Assembly: GCA_021777105.1 (NCBI GenBank) | Contig: JAIQZQ010000051.1 | Coordinates: forward strand, 1 to 64,000 | Source: Candidatus Anammoxibacter sp. | GTDB taxonomy: Bacteria; Planctomycetota; Brocadiia; Brocadiales; Anammoxibacteraceae | Length of the DNA stretch: 64,000 nt | Direction of reading: 5' to 3' | Shown here: one piece after another, positions 16,954-25,104 of the stretch | How the letters are laid out: each line of letters begins with the position of its first letter | Position numbering within the stretch: the first letter of the stretch is position 1 | The notes under the pieces: model-generated | What the model was told of the DNA's origin: nothing | What the model saw: only the letters and a program-made list of their open reading frames with translations | Databases searched by the model: none | Position numbers and translations under genes: made by a program

Positions 16954-19425
16954 ATGTCAAATAAAACGCGCGATATCATGCAAACTGCTTTGACGCGTAG
17001 ATTTGCTATTGTAGAAGTTGTCTACCACGCTATTCAGGCGTCGCTATACCTCGTCCTGTTTAATACAGGCGGCGCGCTTCTGTTTCAACGATTGTTTGAA
17101 ATAGAAAAAATTGATTCCGCAAAATTGTCCAATATCCACCGCTTTGTCGGAATATTATTAATCTCATTTATTTTGCTGACTATTTTTTTAAGCCTTTTTT
17201 TTAAAAATATGCGACCTCTCTGGGCAACGTTTCAAGAGGCTTTTAAATGGCGTTTTATTGACATTGTTTGGTTCGTTAAAATGCCGTTAAATTTTATTAA
17301 TCCTAAAGTTGACGTGCCCGCCTCTGCCCGGTTTAATCCAGGGCAAAGAATACATCTGTTGGTTATTTTGTCTCTTATATTTGTTTCAGGCTCTACCGGG
17401 TTAACCATGATATACAGGCCGGGAGCTATTGGCCCATGGATTGCGCATGCCTCATGCATCGCTCCCGCCATATTCTTTCTTGGCATACATACTTTTTTGG
17501 CTTTAATAAACCCCGGCACACGCAAAGCGTTAAAAGGCATAATCACCGGTTTTGTTTCCCGGGATTATGCTGAAGAGCATCACCCCCTTTGGTTAAAAAG
17601 CGCAAGGTCTGTTCATCACGGCGGATATGTGTCGCGTAAGGCGGTTATTATTACCGGGTCAGTGGCAATTACAATTGGGAGTTTTGTAATATTATATGTG
17701 GGCGCGGGCAATATCTACGCGCAAATAACAAAGGTTGTAAGCAATAAAGGCAGGGAGGTTATTACTCCAGGCAAATTAATTTCGTATCATAATGATGAAA
17801 TAGATGCAAAGCATTGCGCCTCATGTCATGAATACTTTAATTCGCCGCCGTCAGGCAAGTGTCTGAAATGTCACAAGGATATTCAAAGAATATTAGCCGA
17901 AGGCCGGGGGTATCACGGCGCATTTACTGAACAATGCTCCATATGCCACACCGATCATAAAGGGCTTGACGCTAAGATTATAGAGCTGGACCATGACTCG
18001 TTCGACCACGATCTTGCCAATTATTCCTTACTTGGCAAGCATCGCGGCCTGGAATGCGGGAAATGTCATCTGAAACAAGCAAAAGGAACCGCCCTTGCTA
18101 AAATAAGATATACTAATCTGGATTCTGCATCTTGCGCATCGTGCCACTTAAATCCACATCCGGGACTTGCCCATGATAAAGATTGCCTATCCTGCCACAC
18201 CATGCGTGGATGGTCAAGGGGGCAATTGATATTTAAACACAATCTAGACAGCCAATTCAAGCTTGTTGAGAAACATGCCGGGGTTTCTTGTGAAAAATGT
18301 CATAAAACTATTATCAAAAGAGATAAGATTGTTCAGGTTAAGCTTACTAATATAGGTAAACATTGCAAGGATTGTCATGATGATCCACATAATGGACAGT
18401 TTATTGCAGAGTGTTATTATTGCCATTCCGAGAAAGGGTGGAAAGATTTACGGCCTGGTAAAATACATACGGCTGATTCTACATTTCCGCTTAAAGGCCT
18501 GCATTTAAAAGTAAAATGCTGGGAATGTCATAAACCTTTACATTCGGAAACGGCGCCGGCTCCGGTAAAGTTCGTTGGATTGTCCCATAAATGTGGTTCT
18601 TGCCATAACGATCCACATAAAGGTCAAATGGCTTATCCTTGCGCGACGTGTCACACGGAACAGGGCTGGAAAGATGAAAATCTTTTATTTGCGCATAACA
18701 AGCACTCCTTATTTGCGCTTAAAGGCGCTCATTCGAAAGTCAAATGTGATGAATGCCATAAGCATGCAAACTCTCAGGCAAAATTTTCAGAAGCGTTGTT
18801 TGCCGGCCTATCCCATGAATGCGGTTCCTGTCATAAGGATCCACATAGAGGACAGATGTCTCACTCCTGCAAGACATGCCACATAGAAAAAGGTTGGAAA
18901 GGCGATAATCTATTGTTTGTTCACAACCAACATTCTATTTACAAGATTAAAGATTTACACAGTCATGTTTCATGTTCATCATGCCATTTATCAGGTAATG
19001 ATAAGATTGTCAGGTATAGACCATTGCAAAATGAGTGCAATTCTTGCCACAAGGATGTTGATAATTTTATAAATGGAGTGTCTGATTCTATTGAAGCCGA
19101 GCCTGATCATCATGCTTGTAAAGTGTCGTGTTTAGATTGCCACTCTGAAAACATAAATAAACAATCTGATCATGAATATGCGCAAAGGTGCGCGTCCTGT
19201 CATAACCATGGATATTTTTACATGTATTTTTTTTGGATGGAAGGAAAAGCAAAAAAAGCGGAGAGGTTTTTAGAAATGGTTGATGAATCAAATAATATCC
19301 ATAATAAACAAAAAGAGCTCTACAAAAACAGGATTAGAACGATAGAAAAAATATGCTTTCACAATATTCAACTTGCTAGAAAATTGCTTAAAGACTTAAT
19401 AGAGTCTGCCAACATAAAAAAATGA
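16954..19425 (+). CDS. Cytochrome b (FdnI-like) fused to a 19-haem c-type cytochrome
   Basis: An 823-residue fusion. Residues 1-260 form a di-haem cytochrome b membrane domain with about five helices and conserved histidines (EVVYHAIQ, RIHLLVILSL, FFLGIHTFLALINPGTRKAL) plus the motif AEEHHPLWL typical of formate dehydrogenase gamma subunits. After the last helix, residues 280-770 carry 19 CxxCH motifs. Three clear repeats of about 75 residues follow the pattern CGSCH.DPH.GQM...C.TCH.E.GWK. The end is charged and helical. The protein should take electrons from menaquinol at the inner membrane and pass them to periplasmic partners, such as the upstream lipoprotein. The stop overlaps the next start (ATGA). 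Confidence 0.95.
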   Translation: MSNKTRDIMQTALTRRFAIVEVVYHAIQASLYLVLFNTGGALLFQRLFEIEKIDSAKLSNIHRFVGILLISFILLTIFLSLFFKNMRPLWATFQEAFKWRFIDIVWFVKMPLNFINPKVDVPASARFNPGQRIHLLVILSLIFVSGSTGLTMIYRPGAIGPWIAHASCIAPAIFFLGIHTFLALINPGTRKALKGIITGFVSRDYAEEHHPLWLKSARSVHHGGYVSRKAVIITGSVAITIGSFVILYVGAGNIYAQITKVVSNKGREVITPGKLISYHNDEIDAKHCASCHEYFNSPPSGKCLKCHKDIQRILAEGRGYHGAFTEQCSICHTDHKGLDAKIIELDHDSFDHDLANYSLLGKHRGLECGKCHLKQAKGTALAKIRYTNLDSASCASCHLNPHPGLAHDKDCLSCHTMRGWSRGQLIFKHNLDSQFKLVEKHAGVSCEKCHKTIIKRDKIVQVKLTNIGKHCKDCHDDPHNGQFIAECYYCHSEKGWKDLRPGKIHTADSTFPLKGLHLKVKCWECHKPLHSETAPAPVKFVGLSHKCGSCHNDPHKGQMAYPCATCHTEQGWKDENLLFAHNKHSLFALKGAHSKVKCDECHKHANSQAKFSEALFAGLSHECGSCHKDPHRGQMSHSCKTCHIEKGWKGDNLLFVHNQHSIYKIKDLHSHVSCSSCHLSGNDKIVRYRPLQNECNSCHKDVDNFINGVSDSIEAEPDHHACKVSCLDCHSENINKQSDHEYAQRCASCHNHGYFYMYFFWMEGKAKKAERFLEMVDESNNIHNKQKELYKNRIRTIEKICFHNIQLARKLLKDLIESANIKK

Positions 19426-20189
19426 AAAAACTTATTATTTTCGTTGTTTATCCGGTTTTGGTTTTCTTTATTAATATTCTTTGCCGAATGCCGTTTTTAT
19501 TTTCCTTAATATCTTTCTACGGAGCTCCGGCTTTTTATGTTTCAACAAGAAACAGGCGATATATACCACATGCCATGGCTGTATCTTTTGCAGTATTTCC
19601 ATTATTCGTAGTCTTTGATTATATGGGTCTTATCAATAAGGCATGGTATAATGGAGACAGTTTATGGGGTTTTAGAATAATCGATATTTTTACAATAGAA
19701 GAATTGCTGTGGGCTCTTTTCCTAAACTATTTTATTGCCATTGTTTATTTCTCTTACATTAATAATAAACCGGTTATTCGTTCTAAATTTATTCCATATT
19801 TTGCAATATTCAACCTTTTATTAATCGGGCTTTTTTTTGTTATTAATAATAATAAAGAGTTATTCGTTATTCCGCGCTTTTATCTAGTGTTCGGACTGAT
19901 TGTAGTAGTATCGCCTATATTTTTTAATTTTTACAAAAAGATTATTCCGATTAAACGATTCCTATGGCTAATGCTCTATTTTACATTTTTTCATTTTCTA
20001 TACGAAATTGCCGGTGTTCGTCTAAAATGGTGGGAATTTCAAGGGGTTGATTATCTTGGCCAGGTATCAATCTTCGGCGCAACTTTTCCTTTTGAAGAAC
20101 TTCTATTTTGGGTAATCATGGGCGCTCCTTCGTCATTCGTATATCTGCATTTAGCATATAAATCAAAAGCAAGTTCAAACATAGTGTAA
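19422..20189 (+). CDS. Lycopene-cyclase-domain membrane protein
   Basis: A 255-residue integral membrane protein resembling fused CrtYc/CrtYd-type lycopene cyclases. It has seven to eight hydrophobic segments and two internal repeats. Each repeat ends with a Glu-Glu motif, FTIEELLWALFLNYF and FPFEELLFWVIMG, equivalent to the P(I/F)EE motif of the family; a WWEF segment precedes the second. Its start overlaps the stop of the cytochrome gene by four bases, so the two are translationally coupled. Carotenoid genes (crtB, crtI) are absent here. Cyclisation of a different isoprenoid, for example one attached by the nearby UbiA enzyme, is an alternative. Confidence 0.75.
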   Translation: MKKLIIFVVYPVLVFFINILCRMPFLFSLISFYGAPAFYVSTRNRRYIPHAMAVSFAVFPLFVVFDYMGLINKAWYNGDSLWGFRIIDIFTIEELLWALFLNYFIAIVYFSYINNKPVIRSKFIPYFAIFNLLLIGLFFVINNNKELFVIPRFYLVFGLIVVVSPIFFNFYKKIIPIKRFLWLMLYFTFFHFLYEIAGVRLKWWEFQGVDYLGQVSIFGATFPFEELLFWVIMGAPSSFVYLHLAYKSKASSNIV

Positions 20190-20248
20190 TTAAGCTAAGG
20201 GCTCGGAAGGAAGACACAAAAAATAACTATCTAAACAGGTAAAAATTA

Positions 20249-21364
20249 ATGAAAGATATAATTGTTATAGGAGGCGGAATGGCCGGATTGGTAAGCGCTA
20301 TTAATCTCGTGAATCATGGGCTGGATGTCCTTGTAATCGAAAAAAACTCATACCCATTTCATAAAGTTTGCGGTGAATATGTTTCTAATGAAGTAAAGCC
20401 CTTTCTGGAATCTTTAGGCGCGTTTCCTGATAAATATAACCCGTCTCGAATTTCACGTTTTGTTTTAACATCATGCAGAGGCAAAAGTTGCGGTATGCAA
20501 CTGGATCTAGGCGGGTTCGGTATAAGCCGCTATACTCTTGATCAGTTTTTGTTCGAAAAGGCGACAAGCGCGGGTGTAAAATTCTTATTAAATACTCAGG
20601 TCGATCAAGTCTCGTTTGCCGATGATTCTTTTTGTCTACAACTGTCTGACGGAAGCCGCTTGGCTTCCCGCCTGGTAATAGGCTGCCAGGGAAAACGATC
20701 AAAGATTGACAAGCTGCTGGAAAGAGATTTTCTTAATCATAAAGGCGAATATATAGGCGTAAAGTATCATATCCGATATGACTTTCCGGATGACACTATC
20801 GCCTTGCATAATTTCAAAGGCGGGTACTGTGGAATATGCAAGATCGAAGGCGATAAATATAACCTTTGTTACTTAGGACAAAGAAAGGATTTGAAAAGAT
20901 TCGGCAATATCAAGCGTATGGAAGAGGAGTTACTATACCGGAATCCGCATTTAAAGGATATTTTTAATAATGCTGATTTCCTGTTTGGCAAAGCAATGAT
21001 GGTTACAGGGATAGGATTCACGCCTAAAGGTTTAATAGAGCGCCATGCGCTAATGTGCGGCGATTCCGCGGGTGTTATCACCCCGCTTTGCGGCAATGGA
21101 ATAGCGCTTGCCGTTCATGCCGCTAAAATAGTATCGGAATTGACGCTAAAGTATTATAAGGAAGGGAGCTTTGACAGGTCAAAACTAGAAGCGGAATACT
21201 ATGCGAGATGGAAAAAATTATTTGCTTTTAGATTAAAAGCGGGCCCTATAATGCAAAATTTATTTGGATCCGGTTTTTCAACGGAAATTGCGGTAATGAT
21301 AATGAAATACTTTAAACCGGTTGCCCGGTATATGATGAGTCAGACTCACGGCAAACCGTTTTGA
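20249..21364 (+). CDS. FAD-dependent oxidoreductase (geranylgeranyl reductase / hydroxylase family)
   Basis: A 371-residue flavoprotein. The N-terminal dinucleotide motif is IVIGGGMAGLVSAINLVNHG with Glu in VLVIEKN. The signature HKVCGEYVS follows, and the second FAD motif is ALMCGDSAGVITPLCGNGIA. These match the geranylgeranyl reductase/aromatic hydroxylase group that commonly accompanies type III polyketide synthases. It could hydroxylate a polyketide-derived ring or reduce isoprenoid double bonds. It lies 59 bases after the lycopene-cyclase-like gene on the same strand, and its 3' end overlaps the convergent UbiA gene by 19 bases. Confidence 0.9.
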   Translation: MKDIIVIGGGMAGLVSAINLVNHGLDVLVIEKNSYPFHKVCGEYVSNEVKPFLESLGAFPDKYNPSRISRFVLTSCRGKSCGMQLDLGGFGISRYTLDQFLFEKATSAGVKFLLNTQVDQVSFADDSFCLQLSDGSRLASRLVIGCQGKRSKIDKLLERDFLNHKGEYIGVKYHIRYDFPDDTIALHNFKGGYCGICKIEGDKYNLCYLGQRKDLKRFGNIKRMEEELLYRNPHLKDIFNNADFLFGKAMMVTGIGFTPKGLIERHALMCGDSAGVITPLCGNGIALAVHAAKIVSELTLKYYKEGSFDRSKLEAEYYARWKKLFAFRLKAGPIMQNLFGSGFSTEIAVMIMKYFKPVARYMMSQTHGKPF

Positions 21365-22227
21365 ATTAACTTAAAAAGTAGAAAGAATGCATTCAAGCCG
21401 GCGGCGGTTATAAAATTAAGACGCATGGTATTTGTAAAGTCAGCTTTTGTTTCGTCTTTTATTACTTTTAAAAACCATCTTATGAAAAATGTCATGACCG
21501 GCAATAAAAACAGTTGAAAAATAATAGCCGACCGTAAATTGAAATTGTTTAGATAAAAGATTATGAAACAGGCATTAGTGATTGAAAACACAACGGCTGT
21601 AAACAGAAAGGTGCCTTTAGCGCCTAAAACTATACTCAAAGTTCTATCGCCGCGTTTAGAATCTTCAACATGTTGATAGACCTGTGTCATAGGGTAGGAA
21701 CCCCAGAGCAGCATTGATGACAAGAGCGCCGGTATTAAAACCGTTTTATTCATAAAGATACTGAATCCAATATCGTTTAAGGCCATGGCGGTCATTACAA
21801 ATGTAAAGAATCCTTGAAAAAAGCCCGCTATAAACAAACTGATAAACGGGTATTTTTTTAATCTGATGGACGGGTGACTGTAAGCCTTGGAAGCCAGGCC
21901 GTACATAAGAAGCATAAAAGAAAACTCGCGACTTATTAACAGCCCTAAAACCAGGGCGATAAAATCCATTGCCAATGCGGTATAATACAACTGCTTTTTA
22001 ACTTGAGGAGGGTTTTTTAATCCCCCTATGCTGCTCTCATCCTTGTCAAAATAGCTATTGTATCCGTTGCTGGCCGGGTAAAGCAGAAAATGGATAATGA
22101 AAAAGGCCAACAAGGCCGGCCGGCATTCAAAATCCGTTGAAAGACTCAGGGCAAACAGAAATACCGGCAATAAAAAGAATGAAAACGGTATGCGTAAATG
22201 TAGAAGTGTGGAACGCGATATCATCAT
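21346..22227 (-). CDS. UbiA family prenyltransferase
   Basis: A 293-residue membrane protein with about eight to nine helices. The first Asp-rich motif reads NGYNSYFDKDESS (consensus NxxxDxxxD), the second region has YSHPSIRLKKYP, which resembles the family's YS.P..RLK signature, and VYQHVEDSKRGDRTLS is the second Asp-rich loop. UbiA enzymes attach isoprenoid chains to aromatic or other acceptors. It is convergent with the FAD oxidoreductase and divergent from the polyketide synthase. A product of these three genes would be a prenylated phenolic lipid or quinone; this is inference. Confidence 0.88.
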   Translation of the reverse strand: MMISRSTLLHLRIPFSFFLLPVFLFALSLSTDFECRPALLAFFIIHFLLYPASNGYNSYFDKDESSIGGLKNPPQVKKQLYYTALAMDFIALVLGLLISREFSFMLLMYGLASKAYSHPSIRLKKYPFISLFIAGFFQGFFTFVMTAMALNDIGFSIFMNKTVLIPALLSSMLLWGSYPMTQVYQHVEDSKRGDRTLSIVLGAKGTFLFTAVVFSITNACFIIFYLNNFNLRSAIIFQLFLLPVMTFFIRWFLKVIKDETKADFTNTMRLNFITAAGLNAFFLLFKLIQNGLP

Positions 22228-22360
22228 TGGCTCGCTAATTAGCTTTAATTTAACTTTAACTAATTATAACCTGAATTGAACGATTTTAATTGACCCTACC
22301 CTTCCCACTAAGGGGAGTGGGATTGGCTACACAGCCTCATTTTGTCTTAAATAATAAACT

Positions 22361-22428
22361 TAGATTTTTACCGAAACTTTAGTTCACTTTTAACTTTAGA
22401 ACACTTTAGTCACTTATCCGGGTTAGGA
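22361..22428 (+). repeat. ACTTTAGTTCACTTTT repeat, copy 1
   Basis: Element of the form TTTTTACC.AAACTTTAGTTCAC...ACTTTAG..CACTTTAGTCACTT, ending ATCCGGGTTAGG. Other copies: 22577-22652, 40193-40245 and (inverted) 54706-54770. Confidence 0.65.
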
Positions 22429-22576
22429 TCGTATCAGTTAAGTTGTGACAATTTTTGACAAGATATTTTGGAGCGCTATTGTAACACGTTATATTATAAG
22501 CGTTTATCTACATTTGATAATAATTGAACTTTTGAATTTTAACCCTGGTTTTACTCTGAATAAACGCCAAAAATCT

Positions 22577-22652
22577 TAGATTTTTACCAAAACTTTAGTT
22601 CACTTTTAACTTTAGCTCACTTTAGTCACTTTTCCAGTTTATCCGGGTTAGG
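22577..22652 (+). repeat. ACTTTAGTTCACTTTT repeat, copy 2
   Basis: Fullest copy of the family, ending directly before the start of the polyketide synthase gene. Confidence 0.65.
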
Positions 22653-22663
22653 TATAATACAAT

Positions 22664-23788
22664 ATGAACAAGATTATCACAAGCAATATAAGATCCATTG
22701 GATTGGCTACACCTCCGTATAAATACGAACAGAAAACCATCCTGGATTTTATGCTGCGCGCTAATCAATTTGCGAACGGCAACCTCAAACGATTGAAAGC
22801 TATGTATAGGGCAAGCGGAATTAAATACCGATATTCCGTGTTGGGAGATTATGATAAAGATGTTCAGGATTTCAGCTTCTATCCTTCAAATCGTGAATTA
22901 GAACCGTTTCCATCCACCTCACAAAGGATGCGCGTATATAAACAAAACGCGTTTCAATTGGCTGAAAAAGCTATCAATGATTGTTTAAAACATTTGCCTG
23001 ATGTTAATCTCAATCAAATTACTCACCTCATCACAGTAAGCTGCACCGGCATGAGCGCGCCGGGTTTAGACCTGGAGATTATTGAAAAGATGAATTTAAA
23101 TAGATCCGCGCAAAGAACGTCAATCAATTTCATGGGATGCCATGGCGCGTTTAACGCTTTGAAGATTGCGCAATCTATCTGCCTCGCTGATCCCGAATCC
23201 TTGACGCTTGTGGTTTGTGTGGAATTATGCACTTTGCATTTTCAAAAAGAAAATAGTGAAAATAATATGCTTGCTAATGCCCTGTTTGGCGACGGAGCCG
23301 CAGCGGCTTTAATCAGTCCGCGAAAAGAGCCTGGCGTAAATTTCTCTATTAAAAAATTTTACTGCGATGTGGATTTTCAGGGCAAAAAGGATATGACCTG
23401 GAATATCGGCGAATTTGGTTTTGAGATGGCTCTCTCTCTTGATGTGCCCAGGGTCATCAAATCAGGCATTGCGAGGTTATCCGCTAAATTGCTAAAAGAC
23501 CTCTTTCTGTCACTGGATGAAATTGATTTTTTCGCGATTCATCCAGGGGGAATGAAAATATTACGCGCGGTTGAGGACGAATTGAAAATTGAAAAGCAAC
23601 GAAACCGTTTTGCATATGAAATCTTGAGAAACTACGGAAACATGTCGTCATCCACAATCCTTTTTGTGTTAAAAAATATTTGGGATCAATTGTCCGAAAA
23701 CGATTCAGAAAAGAAGATTCTAAGTTTCGCATTTGGCCCCGGGCTCACACTTGAAAGCATGTTGCTTGAAGTGGAATACAGAAATTAA
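22664..23788 (+). CDS. Type III polyketide synthase
   Basis: A 374-residue homodimeric ketosynthase of the chalcone/stilbene synthase family, which extends an acyl-CoA starter with malonyl-CoA and cyclises the chain to a resorcinol, pyrone or phloroglucinol. The catalytic triad is present: Cys159 in NFMGCHGAF, His293 in FAIHPGGMKIL and Asn326 in NYGNMSSST. The FGDGAAAAL loop is conserved and the length is normal. The methyltransferase gene follows five bases after the stop. The FAD oxidoreductase and UbiA genes lie upstream. Together they suggest a modified phenolic lipid or quinone. Confidence 0.95.
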   Translation: MNKIITSNIRSIGLATPPYKYEQKTILDFMLRANQFANGNLKRLKAMYRASGIKYRYSVLGDYDKDVQDFSFYPSNRELEPFPSTSQRMRVYKQNAFQLAEKAINDCLKHLPDVNLNQITHLITVSCTGMSAPGLDLEIIEKMNLNRSAQRTSINFMGCHGAFNALKIAQSICLADPESLTLVVCVELCTLHFQKENSENNMLANALFGDGAAAALISPRKEPGVNFSIKKFYCDVDFQGKKDMTWNIGEFGFEMALSLDVPRVIKSGIARLSAKLLKDLFLSLDEIDFFAIHPGGMKILRAVEDELKIEKQRNRFAYEILRNYGNMSSSTILFVLKNIWDQLSENDSEKKILSFAFGPGLTLESMLLEVEYRN

Positions 23789-23792
23789 TCCT

Positions 23793-24488
23793 ATGTTTTC
23801 AAAACGATCCGAACAAATTGAACTTATGGATGATCTCGCCTTTACAGGCGATGAGATGCGTATTACTCTCAAAGAGCTGGAGACTATTAACCGATGGTTG
23901 GGAGGCAACAGCGCAACTATTTCCGGACTGAACATTCTGATCTCCGGCAACGATACGCCCACAACGATAGCAGACATAGGCTGCGGGCGTGGTGATATGC
24001 TCAAATTGATGGCGAAATGGGCGCAAACAAAGGGTTTAAAGTTGCGTTTAACCGGCATAGACGCTAACCGGTCCATCATAGATTATGCAAAGGAAAATAC
24101 TATTGATTATCCTGAAATTACATATGAATGCTTGAATATTTTCTCGGATGATTTCCAAAATAAAAAATACGATATAATCTCCTGCTCCCTTTTTGCTCAT
24201 CATTTCACGGATCAGGAATTGGTTGCTTTGCTTAAAACCTTGCATAATCAAACAAAACTGGGAATAGTAATCAACGACCTTCACAGACATTGGCTGGCCT
24301 TTCACTTTATCAAATATGTCACTGCGGCATTTTCCGGTTCCCGCATGATAAAAAATGACGCCCCTTTGTCAGTCTTGCGCTCTTTCACCCGCGATGATTG
24401 GTCGAGAATATTGAGCCTGGCATGCGTCAAAAATTACAGCCTGGCATGGAAATGGGCTTTTCGTTGGCAATTAATAATAAGGAAATAA
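23793..24488 (+). CDS. SAM-dependent methyltransferase
   Basis: A class I methyltransferase of 231 residues from the ATG at 23793, chosen because it lies just after the polyketide synthase stop; the open frame extends 60 bases upstream into that gene. Motif I is TIADIGCGRGDMLKL, an acidic residue (TGIDANRSI) ends the second strand, and SCSLFAHHFTDQELV follows the fourth strand. It belongs to the type commonly paired with bacterial type III polyketide synthases, where it methylates the ring oxygen or carbon. The target here is unknown. Confidence 0.9.
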   Translation: MFSKRSEQIELMDDLAFTGDEMRITLKELETINRWLGGNSATISGLNILISGNDTPTTIADIGCGRGDMLKLMAKWAQTKGLKLRLTGIDANRSIIDYAKENTIDYPEITYECLNIFSDDFQNKKYDIISCSLFAHHFTDQELVALLKTLHNQTKLGIVINDLHRHWLAFHFIKYVTAAFSGSRMIKNDAPLSVLRSFTRDDWSRILSLACVKNYSLAWKWAFRWQLIIRK

Positions 24489-24633
24489 GCCTGAGCCTTT
24501 TCTGTAAAAACTCGCTGTTTTTCTATTATGCTAACAATATCAATTATTCCCCTTGTTCCGGTATTTTTCTTAAATTTAAATAGATCAAATCCGTTATTTA
24601 TAAATATACATTCATATTGCATTGTCATTTTAC

Positions 24634-24794
24634 GCAAGTCTTGCATTGGTTTCGCGCTTTATTATGCAAACTTTGCATTGAAGTTAATAGCTACACTTAT
24701 TACGCCTGAGAAAAAGATATTTTTTAACTTATTAATTCCAGACAGGATAGGCAATATTGCGCTGTTCAATTATATTTTTGGCAGCTAATTTGCT
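24634..24794 (+). promoter_or_regulatory. Sigma-54 promoter with two activator sites, before the SUMF1-fold gene
   Basis: TTGGCAGCTAATTTGCT (24778-24794) is the -24/-12 element. Palindromes GCAAGTCTTGC (24634-24644) and ATGCAAACTTTGCAT (24664-24678) are centred 153 and 121 bases before the -12 GC, as at the MBL-fold gene. The whole block is a diverged copy of 11454-11619. This ties the SUMF1-fold gene to the two-component system at 8-10.8 kb. Confidence 0.8.
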
Positions 24795-25104
24795 AAATAC
24801 TAAATTATTAATTGTCTAAATTGTTTATGTTTAATTCTTGATGATGGAGAGCCCAAAACAAGTGAAGGGCAAAGATCTGCTGAAAACAGTCCGGAAGCCC
24901 TTCCTGAAACAAGGTCATAACATATATGCAAAGATTATCCTGAACAAAACCGAGCCCTCCCCGAGATGAGCGCTTTTGCCGTGGATCATCGGGCCGGTAT
25001 GAGCAGCGCAATATTCCTGAAGCGCAATGCAAACCGGGCGTCGCCCCGGCAGTCTTTAATCTGCGGGGAGAATTAATAAGGAAAAATTTAAAGGAGAATT
25101 AAAG
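24795..25104 (+). other. Long 5' leader of the SUMF1-fold gene
   Basis: About 300 bases separate the sigma-54 promoter from the gene. A short frame starting ATG 24841 (about 42 codons, MMESPKQVKGKDLLKT...) has no ribosome site and I do not recognise it. Near the end, CCGGGCGTCGCCCCGG can form a compact GC-rich hairpin about 60 bases before the ATG. It may be a regulatory leader or decayed sequence; no known riboswitch is recognised. Confidence 0.35.

Larger units (their letters stand above)
22228..22663. other. Divergent intergenic region between UbiA and polyketide synthase genes
   Basis: 436 bases that must hold both promoters. They contain two copies of the ACTTTAGTTCACTTTT repeat (22361-22428 and 22577-22652). 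A TATAAT string lies at about 22653, too close to the ATG for an ordinary leader. No gene seen. Confidence 0.45.
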
